Counted from the first letter of the stretch, positions 1 through 9,794 are shown. The stretch is DNA of 64,000 nt from DATEDA01 sp963744255 (GCA_963744255.1 CAVUSZ010000048.1:1-64000), one strand, 5' to 3'. Notes: generated from the letters alone by a model not told the origin. Program-made: numbers and translations.

Positions 1-235
1 CTCCGGTGTCGGCAACGCTGAGCACGACCTTGCGGCCGGCGAGCGTGTTATTGCGCTCGCGCAGGTACATGACGAGCGCGCGCTCCATGTCGAGCCCGCC
101 CGACGCGAGCGGCCCGGTCTTGACGGTGAGCAGGCCGACGCGGATCGCGTCGCTCTGCGCGGCTGCCCAGGGTGCGTTGAGCGCGGCGACGCCCGCGCCT
201 ACCCCTTGCAGGAACCTACGACGGCTGATGCTCAT
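1..235 (-). CDS. ABC transporter substrate-binding protein, branched-chain amino acid type (partial, 3' end outside window)
   Basis: The visible 78 codons are the N-terminus of a periplasmic receptor of the Peripla_BP_6 type, which binds branched-chain amino acids, amides or aromatic acids for an ABC importer. The protein begins MSISRRRFLQGVGAG, a twin-arginine-like signal with likely cleavage after an Ala-rich stretch near residue 27. It is followed by IRVGLLTVKTGPLASGG, the first strand and loop typical of the fold. The ATG is preceded by an AGGAGG ribosome site. It is the last gene of a leftward operon that starts at 3520, and only 21 bases separate it from the hydrolase upstream. Its substrate cannot be told from this fragment. 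Confidence 0.8.
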   Translation of the reverse strand, partial: MSISRRRFLQGVGAGVAALNAPWAAAQSDAIRVGLLTVKTGPLASGGLDMERALVMYLRERNNTLAGRKVVLSVADTG

Positions 236-256
236 GGTGGTCTCCTCCTTCGGTCG

Positions 257-1093
257 TTATGGACATGTCGGCCGGAGCGTCCGCTCGAGCCATGACGAGA
301 CGATCGTCGCGACCGCGTCCTCGCGGCCGACGTAGAAATGGTCGCAGTCCGGCACGGTCGCGACCGTGCACGGACCGCCGGCGCGGCGCGCGAACGTCTC
401 CGCCGGATAGATCTCCTCGGGTTCCTGGTCGCCGCGCAGGAACAGCACCGGGCAGGCGATCCGCGGCGCGAGCTCGAGGATGTCCGGCAGCTCGGTCAGG
501 AGGTCGAGGAAGCTCTCGGCGCTCGCGACGTACCACCAGCCGGGCAGCAGCATGAGCTCGCGCCCGCGCCCCGCCGCGACGAGCGCACGCGCCTTGGCGG
601 TGATCTCCTCCAGGCGGTCGCCGGCCAGGAGCCCGGCGCGGCTCGCGCGCGGGACGAGCTCCCGGCCGCCGCAATGCGCCGAAAGCAGCACCAGCGCCGC
701 AGTCTCCGGATGATCCGCGACGTGGCGCACGGCGAGCATTCCGCCGTTCGAGTGCCCGATCACCACCGGGCGCGGGAAGCCGCGCGCGGCGAGCCACGCG
801 TGCGCGACCCGGTTGTCGACGATCGCCTCGCGCGTGAGCTGGAACGCAGCGCCTTCCGCCGCCCGGCTGTCGCGGATGCCGAGGATGTCGTGGCCGCGGC
901 GGTTGAATGCCAGGCAGGCGAGCTCGAGGCGCGTCAGCGCCGGCGGCAGGAACCGCGGCGCGCCGACGTAGAAGTTCATCGTGTTGCCGTGGAGCAGCAG
1001 CGCGGCGTTCGCGGCTGCGCCGCTTTCCGGCTCGTGGAAGGCGCCGTCGAGCGGCGTCGTGTCGGTCGGGAGCGTGACCAGGGTGGTGCGCAT
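257..1093 (-). CDS. Alpha/beta hydrolase
   Basis: A 278-residue cytoplasmic alpha/beta-fold hydrolase. The frame shows an oxyanion-loop HGN near residue 38, the nucleophile elbow GHSNGG (Ser near residue 103), a DQEPEE segment around the acid residue, and a C-terminal PDCDHFYVG containing the catalytic His. The open frame runs on upstream to 1324, but that extension is out of character and overlaps the GST gene, so the ATG at 1093 (MRTTLVTLP) is chosen. It lies 25 bases downstream of the zeta-GST gene and 21 bases before the ABC receptor, in one leftward operon. The substrate is unknown. The neighbours suggest an ester or a C-C bond in a catabolic intermediate. Confidence 0.82.
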   Translation of the reverse strand: MRTTLVTLPTDTTPLDGAFHEPESGAAANAALLLHGNTMNFYVGAPRFLPPALTRLELACLAFNRRGHDILGIRDSRAAEGAAFQLTREAIVDNRVAHAWLAARGFPRPVVIGHSNGGMLAVRHVADHPETAALVLLSAHCGGRELVPRASRAGLLAGDRLEEITAKARALVAAGRGRELMLLPGWWYVASAESFLDLLTELPDILELAPRIACPVLFLRGDQEPEEIYPAETFARRAGGPCTVATVPDCDHFYVGREDAVATIVSSWLERTLRPTCP

Positions 1094-1118
1094 GGACCGA
1101 CACGCTGTCCTCGGGCCT

Positions 1119-1769
1119 TCAGTGCTTCTGCTGCGCGCCTGGCTGCTTGAGCGGATGCGCGCGGGCGAACGCATCGATCCTGAGGCAGTCGTCGACGATC
1201 CGATGCAGTGTCGGGAACGGCGCGGGGTCGCAGTCGAACAGTTTCGCGCCGACCGCATGCGACACGACGCAGACGTCGGCGAGCGTGACCTCGTCCCGGT
1301 GGCAGAACCGCCCGGACTCCCCATCGCCCGCGAGATGCGTCTCGATCGCGCGCGAGCCCTCGTTGAACCAGTGCCGGATCCACTTGAGCCGCTGCGGCTC
1401 GTCCAGCTTCAGCTCGTTGCCGAGGTAGTTGCGCACGCGGGGCACGATAAGCGGGTGCACATCGCACGCGGTGATCATCGCCAGGCCGCGCACGCGAGCC
1501 CGGGCGCGCGGCTCCCGCGGCAGCAGCGGCGTCGCCGGATGCGTCTCGTCGAGGTATTCGAGGATCGCGAGGGACTGGAACAGCGGCGACCCGCCGCCGT
1601 CGAGCAGCGCGGGGACGACCGCCTGCGGGTTCACGCCGCGGTAGCCGTCCGCGAACTGCTGGCCGGCGAGCAGATCCACCGACGACTCCTCGAACGCGAT
1701 GCCTTTCAGGTTGAGCGCGATGCGCACGCGGAAGCTCGCGAGCGAGCGCCAGAAACCGTAGAGCTTCAT
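1119..1769 (-). CDS. maiA: Zeta-class glutathione S-transferase, maleylacetoacetate/maleylpyruvate isomerase
   Basis: A 216-residue zeta-type GST. The thioredoxin-like N-domain (about residues 1-80) starts MKLYGFWRSLASFRVRIAL, the position of the family's glutathione-activating Ser region, and contains the VPALLD and QSLAILEYLDE glutathione-site motifs. The helical C-domain keeps the LADVCVV signature. Family members isomerise the cis double bond of maleylacetoacetate or maleylpyruvate. The start is the ATG at 1769, eight bases after the stop of the CocE gene, which implies translational linkage. A fumarylacetoacetate hydrolase family gene at 4942 would act on the isomerised product. The sequence alone does not decide between homogentisate (maiA) and gentisate (nagL-like) use, and the ring hydroxylases at 13-16 kb favour the latter. 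Confidence 0.85.
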   Translation of the reverse strand: MKLYGFWRSLASFRVRIALNLKGIAFEESSVDLLAGQQFADGYRGVNPQAVVPALLDGGGSPLFQSLAILEYLDETHPATPLLPREPRARARVRGLAMITACDVHPLIVPRVRNYLGNELKLDEPQRLKWIRHWFNEGSRAIETHLAGDGESGRFCHRDEVTLADVCVVSHAVGAKLFDCDPAPFPTLHRIVDDCLRIDAFARAHPLKQPGAQQKH

Positions 1770-1777
1770 TGTTGCCC

Positions 1778-3520
1778 TCACTTCGCCGGGATGATCGGCA
1801 CCAGCACGTAGGCCGGCCGGTCGGGTCCGACGTGCAGCGTGGTCCGGCCGCCGAACACGGCGGCGGGCCGGTCGCGCGGATCGTCGTGCAGGAACGGACC
1901 GCAGCCACGCAGCTCGTTCTTGAAGTTCGAGAGGCGCGCACCGGTCGACTTCTGCCATTCGTAGTCGCGGCCGCGGACGCTGAGCGCGATGCGATGCCCG
2001 GAGGGCACCACGATCGACGTCGGCCACAGCTCGACGTCGAGCGCGACCGGCTCGCCGGGTATGAGCGGCTGCACCTCGTCGTGGATGTGGAACGGCCGGT
2101 ACTCGGTCGAGAGCTTCGGATCGAGCTTGCGGTGCGACGCGCGCAGCCAGCCCTGCGCGATCGGCGTGTGCGGGTCGATCGCGCCCATGAAGGTCACCTC
2201 GCGCAGGTCCGGCGTGAAGACGCGAAAGACGAGGAAAAGATCGGCGTCGTGCGTCGTCGACGAGACGGAGAGCCGCGCCGCGAGCGGCCCGGTGATCTCG
2301 GTTTCGCGTTCGAACGGCGACGAGACGAACGTCAGTCCGTCGCCGAGCGCGTCGAACGCGAGGCTCGCCGCGGACCGTGGCACCTCGCGGCGCAAGCTCT
2401 GGTCCGCCGGGTCGAGGTGGAACTTCGTCCACTGCGTGCGCGCGATCGGCCACTCGCTTTCGTGGCGCTCGACGAACCTGTCGGGGTGGCGGACCTGCAG
2501 CTGGACGCGCGGCTGTTTGTCCCACGCGTTCTTCTCGCCCTTGAGGAAGCAGTCGAAGAAACGCTTCTGCAGCCCTCGCCCGTAGTCGGTGTAGAAGTGC
2601 GTCCAGTGCTCGATGCCATGCGCCTCGAGCCACTTCTCCTTCGATGCGGCACGCACGAAGCCCTCGAAGTTGCCGCGCGGATGCAGTCCCTGCCCGCCCC
2701 AGTTCGCGGCGGTGAGGAGCGGCGCGGTGACCTTCTCCCAGACCGGCGAGCGGGCCTTGTGATACTCGTCGTCGAGCGGATGGGCGAGGATCTCGTCGCC
2801 GAAGTCGGAGCGGTTGGCGTAGAGCTGCTTCTCCGACAGGGTCTCGTCGCCGCACACCAGCTCGCCGGTGACGCGGCTCCGCGGGCCGCGCAGCCCGAGA
2901 CCGTGCTGCACCGTCTTCACCTGCATGTCGTACCAGTTGGCCGAGAACGTGCAGAGAATGCCGCCGTGGTGGGTCATGTCGCGGTACCAGTCGGCGGCGC
3001 CCTCCCATACGCACATCGCCGCGAGATGGGGCGGCTGGAGCGAGGCGACGTGCCACTGGTTGATGCCGTAGTAGGAGATGCCGTTCAGGCCGACCTTGCC
3101 GTTCGACCAGGGCTGGACGCCCGCCCACTCGATGCAGTCGTAGAAGTCTTTCGTCTCGCGCGGCGAGAAATGATCGACGAAGCCGGGCGAGCGGCCGGCG
3201 CCGCGCGAGTCGACCCGCACGCAGGCGTAGCCGTCGGGCACCCACTTCTCCGGGTCGACGACCTCCCAGTTCTGGTACTTGTTCGACGAGCCGTGCGGGA
3301 CGTCGGGGTGCTCGGCCGCCATCCGCTGCCACGCGCTCGGATAGCCGTCCTGGAACGCGAGGCCCTTGGCGTAGGGCCCGTAGGTGAGGATGACCGGTTG
3401 GCGCCCCTCGGCGGGCGGTCGAAACACGTCCGCACGGAGAACGAGGCCGTCGTCCATCGCGATCGGGACGTCCCACTCGATGCGCATCCCGTCGCGGATC
3501 TCGCTCCGCGGTTCGCCCAT
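1778..3520 (-). CDS. CocE/NonD family hydrolase (X-Pro dipeptidyl-peptidase S15-type acyl esterase)
   Basis: A 580-residue serine hydrolase. The N-terminal alpha/beta domain contains IVLTYGPYAKG-like and RVDSRGAGRSPG loops and the nucleophile elbow GISYYG (Ser near residue 145). The C-terminal part, about residues 370-580, is the beta-sandwich of the PepX_C type, ending in the IALSVRGRDYE region. Members hydrolyse acyl esters, amides or dipeptides; the substrate is not readable here. The ATG at 3520 follows a GGAGGCG ribosome site. It is the first gene of the leftward operon continuing to the GST, the second hydrolase and the ABC receptor, which suggests use of an imported ester or amide. The length is normal for the family. 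Confidence 0.87.
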   Translation of the reverse strand: MGEPRSEIRDGMRIEWDVPIAMDDGLVLRADVFRPPAEGRQPVILTYGPYAKGLAFQDGYPSAWQRMAAEHPDVPHGSSNKYQNWEVVDPEKWVPDGYACVRVDSRGAGRSPGFVDHFSPRETKDFYDCIEWAGVQPWSNGKVGLNGISYYGINQWHVASLQPPHLAAMCVWEGAADWYRDMTHHGGILCTFSANWYDMQVKTVQHGLGLRGPRSRVTGELVCGDETLSEKQLYANRSDFGDEILAHPLDDEYHKARSPVWEKVTAPLLTAANWGGQGLHPRGNFEGFVRAASKEKWLEAHGIEHWTHFYTDYGRGLQKRFFDCFLKGEKNAWDKQPRVQLQVRHPDRFVERHESEWPIARTQWTKFHLDPADQSLRREVPRSAASLAFDALGDGLTFVSSPFERETEITGPLAARLSVSSTTHDADLFLVFRVFTPDLREVTFMGAIDPHTPIAQGWLRASHRKLDPKLSTEYRPFHIHDEVQPLIPGEPVALDVELWPTSIVVPSGHRIALSVRGRDYEWQKSTGARLSNFKNELRGCGPFLHDDPRDRPAAVFGGRTTLHVGPDRPAYVLVPIIPAK

Positions 3521-3701
3521 CCTCGCCTCCTCCGCCACCCGAGTCGTTGTCGTGCGCTGCTTTCTGCCGGGCTGGCGCCGAGTGTAGCGCAGTCCGCGCA
3601 GCGCGCGGCCGATGCCTTTTCGGCATGGACGGCATGACGGCGACGAATGGTCTCTCGCTTGCGCTAGCATTCGCCGCTCGCTACGGACAAAGGAGAGTCT
3701 C

Positions 3702-4592
3702 GTGAACGTCGGAATCGCCGGGACCGGCCGCATGGGTGCGGCCATCGCCGGTCGCTTGCTCGGACAGGGGCACACGGTCACCGTTTGGAACCGCACGCCG
3801 GCGAAGACTGCGCCGCTCGTCGCCGTCGGCGCGAAGGCCGCGGAGTCGCCGACGGCGCTCGCCGCTGCGTCGGAGGCGATCATCACGATCCTCACCGACG
3901 CCGGTGCGATCGACGCGACCTACCACGGGGCCTCCGGACTGCTCTCCGGCGACGTGAAGGGGAAGGTGTTCATCGAGATGAGCACGGTGCGGCCCGAAAC
4001 CGAGCAGGCGCTCGCGGAGAAGGTGCGTGCGAAGGACGCGGCGATGGTCGAATGTCCGGTGGGCGGAACGACCGGTCCGGCCCGTGACGGCAGGCTCTTC
4101 GGGTTCGTGGGCGCCACCGCCGCCGATTTCGCGCGCGCGAAGCCGTTGCTGGGCGAGATGTGCCGTCGCATCGAGCACGTCGGTCCGGTCGGCGCCGGCG
4201 CTCGCATGAAACTCGCGATCAACCTGCCTCTCCTCGTGTTCTGGCAGGCGTTCGGCGAGGCGCTTGCCCTGGTGCAGCCGCTCGGGCTCGATCCGAAGCG
4301 GGTGATAGACATCTTCGCCGACACCTCCGGCGGGCCGAATGTGCTGAAGCTCCGCGGCTCGGTCGTCGCGCTGGCGCTCGAAGGCAAGGACACCGGTCCG
4401 GTGGGTTTCGATGTCGACTCGATCCGCAAGGACCTGCGGACGATGGTCGCCGCGGGCGAAGCGCTCGGCGTCGGCATGCCGGTGACGGCGCAGGCGCTCG
4501 AGTGCTTCGAGCAGGCGACCGCCGCCGGATTCGGCAAGCGTGACGGGACCACATGGCCGGCGCACTGGGCGCTGCACGGGAAAGCGCGCTGA
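3702..4592 (+). CDS. NAD(P)-dependent oxidoreductase, 3-hydroxyisobutyrate dehydrogenase family
   Basis: A 296-residue beta-hydroxyacid dehydrogenase. The Rossmann motif GTGRMG sits at residues 6-11, the substrate-binding GGTTGPARDG loop is near residue 125, and the catalytic Lys lies in MKLAINL near residue 170. The C-terminal helical domain is complete. Family members oxidise 3-hydroxyisobutyrate, tartronate semialdehyde, or reduce succinic semialdehyde-like aldehydes. The start is GTG at 3702, seven bases after an AAGGAGA ribosome site; a longer upstream frame lacks such a site. A TAGCAT -10-like hexamer lies near 3664. It is divergent from the CocE operon and is followed after 38 bases by the Rieske ferredoxin, which has its own promoter. 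Confidence 0.88.
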   Translation: MNVGIAGTGRMGAAIAGRLLGQGHTVTVWNRTPAKTAPLVAVGAKAAESPTALAAASEAIITILTDAGAIDATYHGASGLLSGDVKGKVFIEMSTVRPETEQALAEKVRAKDAAMVECPVGGTTGPARDGRLFGFVGATAADFARAKPLLGEMCRRIEHVGPVGAGARMKLAINLPLLVFWQAFGEALALVQPLGLDPKRVIDIFADTSGGPNVLKLRGSVVALALEGKDTGPVGFDVDSIRKDLRTMVAAGEALGVGMPVTAQALECFEQATAAGFGKRDGTTWPAHWALHGKAR

Positions 4593-4593
4593 T

Positions 4594-4622
4594 TTGATCA
4601 AGCAACGGGCGCGGCCTACCAT
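4594..4622 (+). promoter_or_regulatory. Sigma-70 type promoter of the Rieske ferredoxin gene, predicted leaderless
   Basis: TTGATC (4594-4599) is separated by 17 bases from TACCAT (4617-4622). Transcription would begin about 4629-4631, exactly at or one or two bases before the ATG at 4631. No Shine-Dalgarno sequence fits in between, so the mRNA is predicted to be leaderless. Assigned by consensus and spacing only. Confidence 0.5.
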
Positions 4623-4630
4623 CCCGGGCC

Positions 4631-4945
4631 ATGACCACCTGGGTTGAAGTCGCCAAAGCCGACGAAGTGCCGGAAGACGGCACGTTCCGCACCTTCCTCG
4701 GCGACGAGCCGGTGTGCCTCTACAACGTCGGCGGGAAGATCTACGCCACCGACGATACCTGTACCCACGGCCAGGCGAGCCTCGCCGACGGCTTCATCGA
4801 CGGCGAGAAGATCGAGTGCCCGCTGCACCAGGGGCTGTTCGAGATCGCGACCGGCAAGGCGGTCGGCGCGCCGTGCACAGTCGACATCCGGGTCTACCCG
4901 GTGAAGGTCGAGAACGGCGCGGTGCTGTTGCAGGCACCCGAATGA
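4631..4945 (+). CDS. Rieske (2Fe-2S) ferredoxin, non-heme iron oxygenase ferredoxin subunit type
   Basis: A 104-residue soluble Rieske ferredoxin. The cluster motifs are CTHG near residue 44 and CPLHQG near residue 63, giving the Cys2-His2 ligands. The small size and lack of a membrane anchor match the electron-transfer component of ring-hydroxylating dioxygenases (NdoA/BphF type), or the NirD-like stand-alone form. No terminal oxygenase or ferredoxin reductase is present within the window. The stop codon overlaps the ATG of the fumarylacetoacetate hydrolase gene (ATGA at 4942), so the two are translationally coupled. This places the ferredoxin in aromatic or acyl-pyruvate catabolism. Confidence 0.88.
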   Translation: MTTWVEVAKADEVPEDGTFRTFLGDEPVCLYNVGGKIYATDDTCTHGQASLADGFIDGEKIECPLHQGLFEIATGKAVGAPCTVDIRVYPVKVENGAVLLQAPE

Positions 4946-5809
4946 GAATCTGCCGCTACGACGACGACCGCCTCGGCCTGGTGAAAGGCGACGAGGTCCT
5001 GGACGTCACTCCCGCGCTCGAGGTGATCCCGCAGCAGCGCTGGCCGCTCGCGCCCGGCGATCCGCTGATCGCGAATCTCGAGCGCGTGCTCGAACGGGCG
5101 CGCGCATTAGCGGCCGCGGCCCCGCGGCGCAAGTTCGACGAGGTGAAGCTCAAGTCGCCGGTCGCCAATCCCACCAAGATCGTGAACGCGCCAATCAATT
5201 ACCAGAAGCACATCGACGAGGCCAAGGCCGACCCGAAGCTCGGCGGCGGACGCAAGCTCGACCACATCACCGACTGGGGGCTGTTCCTCAAGGCGACGAG
5301 CGCACTCATCGGTCCGGGCGAGCCGATTCGCCTCCGCATGCCGGAGCGGCGGAACGACCACGAGGTCGAGCTCGCGGTGGTGATCGGGCGCGAGTGCCGG
5401 AAGGCGACGCTCGATGAACGCGCTCGACTTCGTCGCCGGCTATGCGATCGGGCTCGACATGACGATCCGCGGCCCGGAGATGCCGTCGTGGCGGAAGTCG
5501 GTGGACACGTACGCGGTGTGCGGACCGTGGCTGACGACGAAGGACGAGGTGCCGGATCCGAATAACCTGCGGCTATCGCTCAAGGTGAACGGCGAGACGC
5601 GCCAGGACAGCACGACCGCGCGGATGGTCTACAACGTGCACCGGCTGATCGAGTACGCGACCAGCATGTACACGCTCTACCCGGGGGACCTCATCTTCTC
5701 GGGGACGCCGGAAGGGGTCGGGCCGGTGAAGCCGGGCGACACGATCACGGCGGAGATCGAGCGGGTCGGGCGGTTCGAGGTGCGGGTGGCGGCGGATTAC
5801 GCCGTTTAA
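4942..5809 (+). pseudogene. Fumarylacetoacetate hydrolase family protein (single frameshift near 5418)
   Basis: Residues from 4942 begin MRICRYDDDRLGLVKGDEV and continue through the FAH-family segments VNAPINYQKHIDEA, LFLKATSALIGPG and the metal-site NDHEVELAVVIG. The frame then breaks, and the next frame resumes at once with ALDFVAGYAIGLDMTIRG and runs to a normal end at 5809 (including LIFSGTPEGVGP). One extra base in GAACGCGCTC near 5418 explains the break. Joined, the protein would be about 288 residues, normal for acylpyruvate hydrolases such as fumarylpyruvate hydrolase. Both halves keep conserved residues and show no decay, so a sequencing error is more likely than a true pseudogene. 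It is coupled to the Rieske gene by an ATGA overlap. Confidence 0.82.
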
Positions 5810-5833
5810 GCGCGGCAGCAGCGAACCGCGTGT

Positions 5834-6566
5834 CTATGCTACCGCCGCTATCACGCGCCAGCAGGCGTCGTCGCCGCCGGGAAGGACGCCGCCGCGGCGG
5901 TTGACCGCGCACACTGCTTGCGTGCGGTTTATCACTCCGAGCGCCCGATAGATCGCCGCGGCGAGCGTTGCGACCGTCCCTTGGGCAAGATTGAAGGTTC
6001 GGCCGATCAACTTCGGCGTCCCCTGAACGAGCACGGCGAGCACGCTCGACCTGGCGTGGCAACTTGAGCGGCGCGAAAGTGAGGGCGTCCGGGGTGGAGC
6101 CACCCCCCTTGTCGGGCTCGCGATTCCGGCGGCGGTTCGCGTGCAGCGCCCGTGGTGGAACATGCGGGCCCCCGAGGAGCACTACGCGGAGCGCTTCGGT
6201 CAGCACCCGGGTCGGAGAGCGCTTTGAGACGAAACCGATCGCACCCGCGTCGATCACGGCACGGGCGCTGCCAGGGTCGTCCTCCGCGGAGAACACGAGC
6301 ACCGGCACGTTTGGACGCGATTTGAGGAGCCGCACAAGGCCTTGAATGCCAGCAGAGTCCGGCAATGCCACGTCGAGCACGGTCAGTGCAATATCTGGAT
6401 GCAAGGCTAGGCAGTCCTGTGCAGCCCCGACGGTATCGGCCTCGAGCACCGCGGTCCCGAGTTCGAGCTCCGCGACGAGTCGCGCCAGCGCTTCGCGGAT
6501 CAGCGGGTGATCGTCTACCGCCAGGATTTTCTTCGGTTTCCGGCCATCCATCGCTGATGCGCTCAT
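5834..6566 (-). pseudogene. NarL/FixJ-type response regulator, REC domain plus frameshifted LuxR helix-turn-helix
   Basis: The receiver domain (about residues 10-130) is intact: KKILAVDDHPLIREAL carries the acidic pair, TVLDVALPDS the phosphoacceptor Asp, VFSAEDD the Ser/Thr switch, and GAIGFVSKRS the conserved Lys. After a proline-rich linker the frame breaks near 6045. The LuxR domain continues in another frame with VLAVLVQGTPKLIGR, AQGTV and AIYRALGVINRTQAV. One extra base explains the break. However, the recognition helix also deviates (TVATLAA where TVKVHLAA is usual) and a residue is missing after GTP, so this gene may really be decaying. No sensor kinase lies nearby. It is convergent with the FAH gene. 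Confidence 0.7.
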
Positions 6567-6957
6567 GCTATCCCCGGTTCCTTATTGGCGGCCGGAGACT
6601 CCGGCTAGGTTGGTGCGAGCGTAGATCGACCGCCCGGGCTCAAAGTGGGAGTAGTAACCTGAGTTCTGTGACTTATTCACGTGCTGGCCCCGGCAACCAG
6701 CCCCGCAAAAAGGGCGAAGCAACCTAGTGGTTGCCCCCATCGGAGCGGCCGGAGACCCCTTTTGAGGGTTAGACGCACCTCTTCGCCCGCGGACGGGGCA
6801 CGTAAACGGCTGGGGCGAAAACACGGCACGACGCCCCGAGCAAGTCGCGTAACACGGCGATCGGCGGATCAGCAGAACGGATTAGTGCCCAAGCGCCGAG
6901 GGCGCTCTATGATGTGCCGGTCCGACGCACGTGAGCGTCCCCTGCCGGGAGATTCCG
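6567..6957. other. Divergent intergenic region, 391 bases, several hairpins
   Basis: This stretch separates the leftward regulator from the rightward HExxH-protein gene. Short open frames here have no conserved look. It contains a perfect hairpin GCAACC-TAGT-GGTTGC (6719-6734), a second possible stem around ACCCCTTTTGAGGGT (6766-6780), and complementary GGGGCG/CGCCCC blocks near 6813 and 6833. It presumably holds promoters for both flanking genes, but no confident -35/-10 pair was recognised. No riboswitch class could be matched by eye. Confidence 0.4.
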
Positions 6958-9794
6958 ATGAAACGGAAAGAGCCAAAGCGACAAGCGTCGTCAAAACGGA
7001 AGGAGCCTTCTCGTCGCAAGCCGGCCAGGCCTTCCCGCTCCAAACCGGGCGTTGCGGCGCAAGTTTCGGGTCCCTCCACCTGGAGCGCGGATGATCCGGG
7101 GGTATGGATCAAGTGCGAGCTCGGAACCAACAGGATCTCGATGGTCCGGCATCCGGCGCATCCGTTTCTCTCCGAGCATGTCGACCCTCCGCCGGATATC
7201 CAGTGGAAGGATCCGAAGGATCTAAGCGAGGAGGAGTTGAAGGAGTTGCAAAGGGCTGCCTTCCAGTACGTCGAGGCCGTGAACAAGACGCATGCGTTTC
7301 TCAGGCCCGAATGGCTCGCCGGCCTGGATCCGAGTAAGACGCTCTTACCACCCCGTCTGAAGTGGTTTCCGCTCCAGCCGCAAAAGAACCGCCGGACGCC
7401 CCCCGGGGTGCTCTGGCTGGATCGTTACGAAAACGCGGGATCGGCCAACCCGCAAGTGTGTATCGATCGCACGGCGTTGCTCCTCGCGGGGTTCTTTCTG
7501 GACGAGAAGGACGAATTCAAGCAGGACATACCGCTCCTCGGCGGACAAGGACTGAGCGTCATCGTGCACCTGGACAAGCTTGAATCCGGGCGTGCAAGAG
7601 TTCGGATCACGGGACTGTTCAACACGGTGCCCATGGCTCTGGATGAGGACGTTACCGCCCGAGTCTTCGCCGACCTTCAACGGCTCGTCAAATGGGAGCG
7701 CATCACGGACAATTTCGCGAAAGATGCGTTGCACGAGTTTGGGCTCGATGCGGAGGCGATGCAGATTGCGCAAGCGGGCGTGCGCATCCCGCAAGAGCTG
7801 TTTGTCAAGCCGTCGTCCGGAGCAAAGCCGCCCAGGACATACTTTGACTACATAGCAAGAACAACGCCGCTGCGGAAGCCGGAGGCTCCTCCGCCGCCGG
7901 AAGGGGCCGCGCTTGCGCTGAGAGGCCGGATCTGGGATTGGCCACAAAACGACCCCGACTACCAGTTCGAGGCGATCCTCAAGCACCCGCTGAGCGCGCA
8001 CGTCTTCGCGGAGGTATACGAACGCGACCCGATCTCGAACAAGGGTCCGAGCGCGCACCGGGGTCTGCGGCCGAACCGGAGCTGGCTCGTCTGGACCCGG
8101 AACGGCAAACGCGGCAGTTTCCTGAGCTCGTCCCGGTCGGCGGCAAGGTGACGCTCGCGATGAATGATGCGACCGGCGCCCCCCTATTCGTGGTGACGCG
8201 ATCGCCGTTGGTGGATCGCGTCGCCCTGAATGACCGGGATAAGCCGGAGGAACTCGACGTTACGATAAAGAACGGGCAGACGGTGATCGACGAGCACGTC
8301 CGCAGCAACGAGTTCGCCGCGATCAATGCCTACTTGCGCGCGCGTGATTTCTTCGAGCGGCTCGTGAACTACGGGCTCCCGCCGCGCCAGTACTTCAGGT
8401 CTGCAGCGCTCCCGTTGCTCGTCCGCTACCGCGCAGGAATCACACCGGGCGCAACCGATGGCAGGACCATAAACGCCCAGGTCGTCTTCATGCCAAGGCC
8501 GGAGCTAAGCAACATTCAGCCTGTCGTGAACGAGCCCGCCGGTCTGGAGGTCCGTTTCGCGCTCGGCGACCTCGACTGCTCCGCAGACAGCCAGCTGAGG
8601 CCTTCGACGATGCCGCGCACGCCGCTCGGAATCGCGAGTGACCCGCGTTGGAGTTGGCACGAGTTCTGTCACGTGATGCTCGCGGCGGCAACCGGTGAGC
8701 TCGAGTTTCCGTTTGCACACAGTGCGGGCGACGCTATCGCTGCGATTCTTTGTGACCCCTCCTCGCAACTCGCGTCGCATGCGGACTGGCGGCACGCGAC
8801 GTTCCCATGGGTGGAGGAGCCTCGGCGACACGATCGCGATCCGAGGCGTGGATGGAGCTGGCGCGGCTCGCTGTTTCGGCACGAAAAGTTCTTCGCGGAG
8901 CCGCTCTCCGATCGGCGGGGCTACTGGGCCGAGCAGATCCTGTCGACCACCCTGTTCCGTCTCTACCGCGCGATCGGCGGGGATACCGAAGCAGTCGTGG
9001 GCGGAAAGCACGTTCCCGACGTAACCGCAAGGACGGCAGCGGCGAACTACGCCGTTTACCTCGTCTTCCAGGCGCTCCGCATATCGGGACCCGCGAATGT
9101 CGTCTCGCTCGAGAGCCCGGAGCATCTCCTGTTTGCCATGCAGGCTGCGGATCTCGGAACGTCGGCAGTGCCGGCCGGATGGGTCACGTACCCCGGTGGG
9201 AGCGCGCACAAAGTCGTGCAATGGGCGTTCGAGCGTCAGGGCTTATACGGTAAGGACCTTGAAAGCCCGAATGACACCGACAGGGACGGGATATATCTCG
9301 AAGACCTTCGTGACAGGCAGAAGGACGGAACGTACACCCCGATCAACTTTTTACCGGATACCCAGGGCGACGAGCTTTGGCACGCCAGGCCCAGCACGAT
9401 CTGGGTGCAAGGCAACGGCGTTTACGTCAAGGTCCAAAACAAACGGATGAAGGACGCAACAAGCGTGAAAGTGGACGTGTGGGTTGCGGCGCTGGTTGCT
9501 GGGAAGCCGCCGGCGTTTCGCGACGGAAACAAGTGGACGTTGCTCGGTTCCAAGTCAGCGAACGTACCGAAAGCGCAGGCAACGCACGGTCAGAAAACGT
9601 TCGGGCCTTTCAGTTGGCCGAATCCGCCGGCCGGCTCGTACGCATTGCTTGCGTCCGCAAGCTGGTCAGGCGATCGGTCCAATCTCGACCCGCTCGGCGG
9701 AGCACCTTGCGCAACCTCGGCTGCCCCTTTGAACCTGACGCACGTCGTCGCTTGCGACGACAACCTGGGCCTGAGGATCGTAAAGGTCCCCTAG
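6958..9794 (+). pseudogene. Large HExxH putative metallopeptidase-like protein (single frameshift near 8050)
   Basis: Two overlapping frames join into one protein of about 945 residues. The start is ATG 6958, with GGGAG seven bases upstream; the first 35 residues are Lys/Arg-rich with no signal peptide. The first frame, unrecognised, runs to about 8050. The second continues through GGKVTLAMNDATG to 9794. It contains WHEFCHVMLAAATG, an HExxH zinc-binding helix, then FAHSAGDAIAAILCDP, where the Asp or His could be the third metal ligand, and later RRHDRDPRRGW and EQILSTTLFRLYRAIGGD, which recall thermolysin/fungalysin-like (gluzincin) folds. The last 170 residues (IWVQGNGVYVKVQN, FGPFSWPNPPAG) look like a beta-sandwich. 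Function is inferred from the motif only. Base composition is less GC-rich than in neighbouring metabolic genes. Confidence 0.6.

Noticed and set aside
6660..6860. Possible cyclic-di-GMP (GEMM) or mini-ykkC riboswitch upstream of the HExxH gene
   Set aside because: Only short G/C blocks resemble the motifs; conserved tetraloop and receptor sequences could not be placed.
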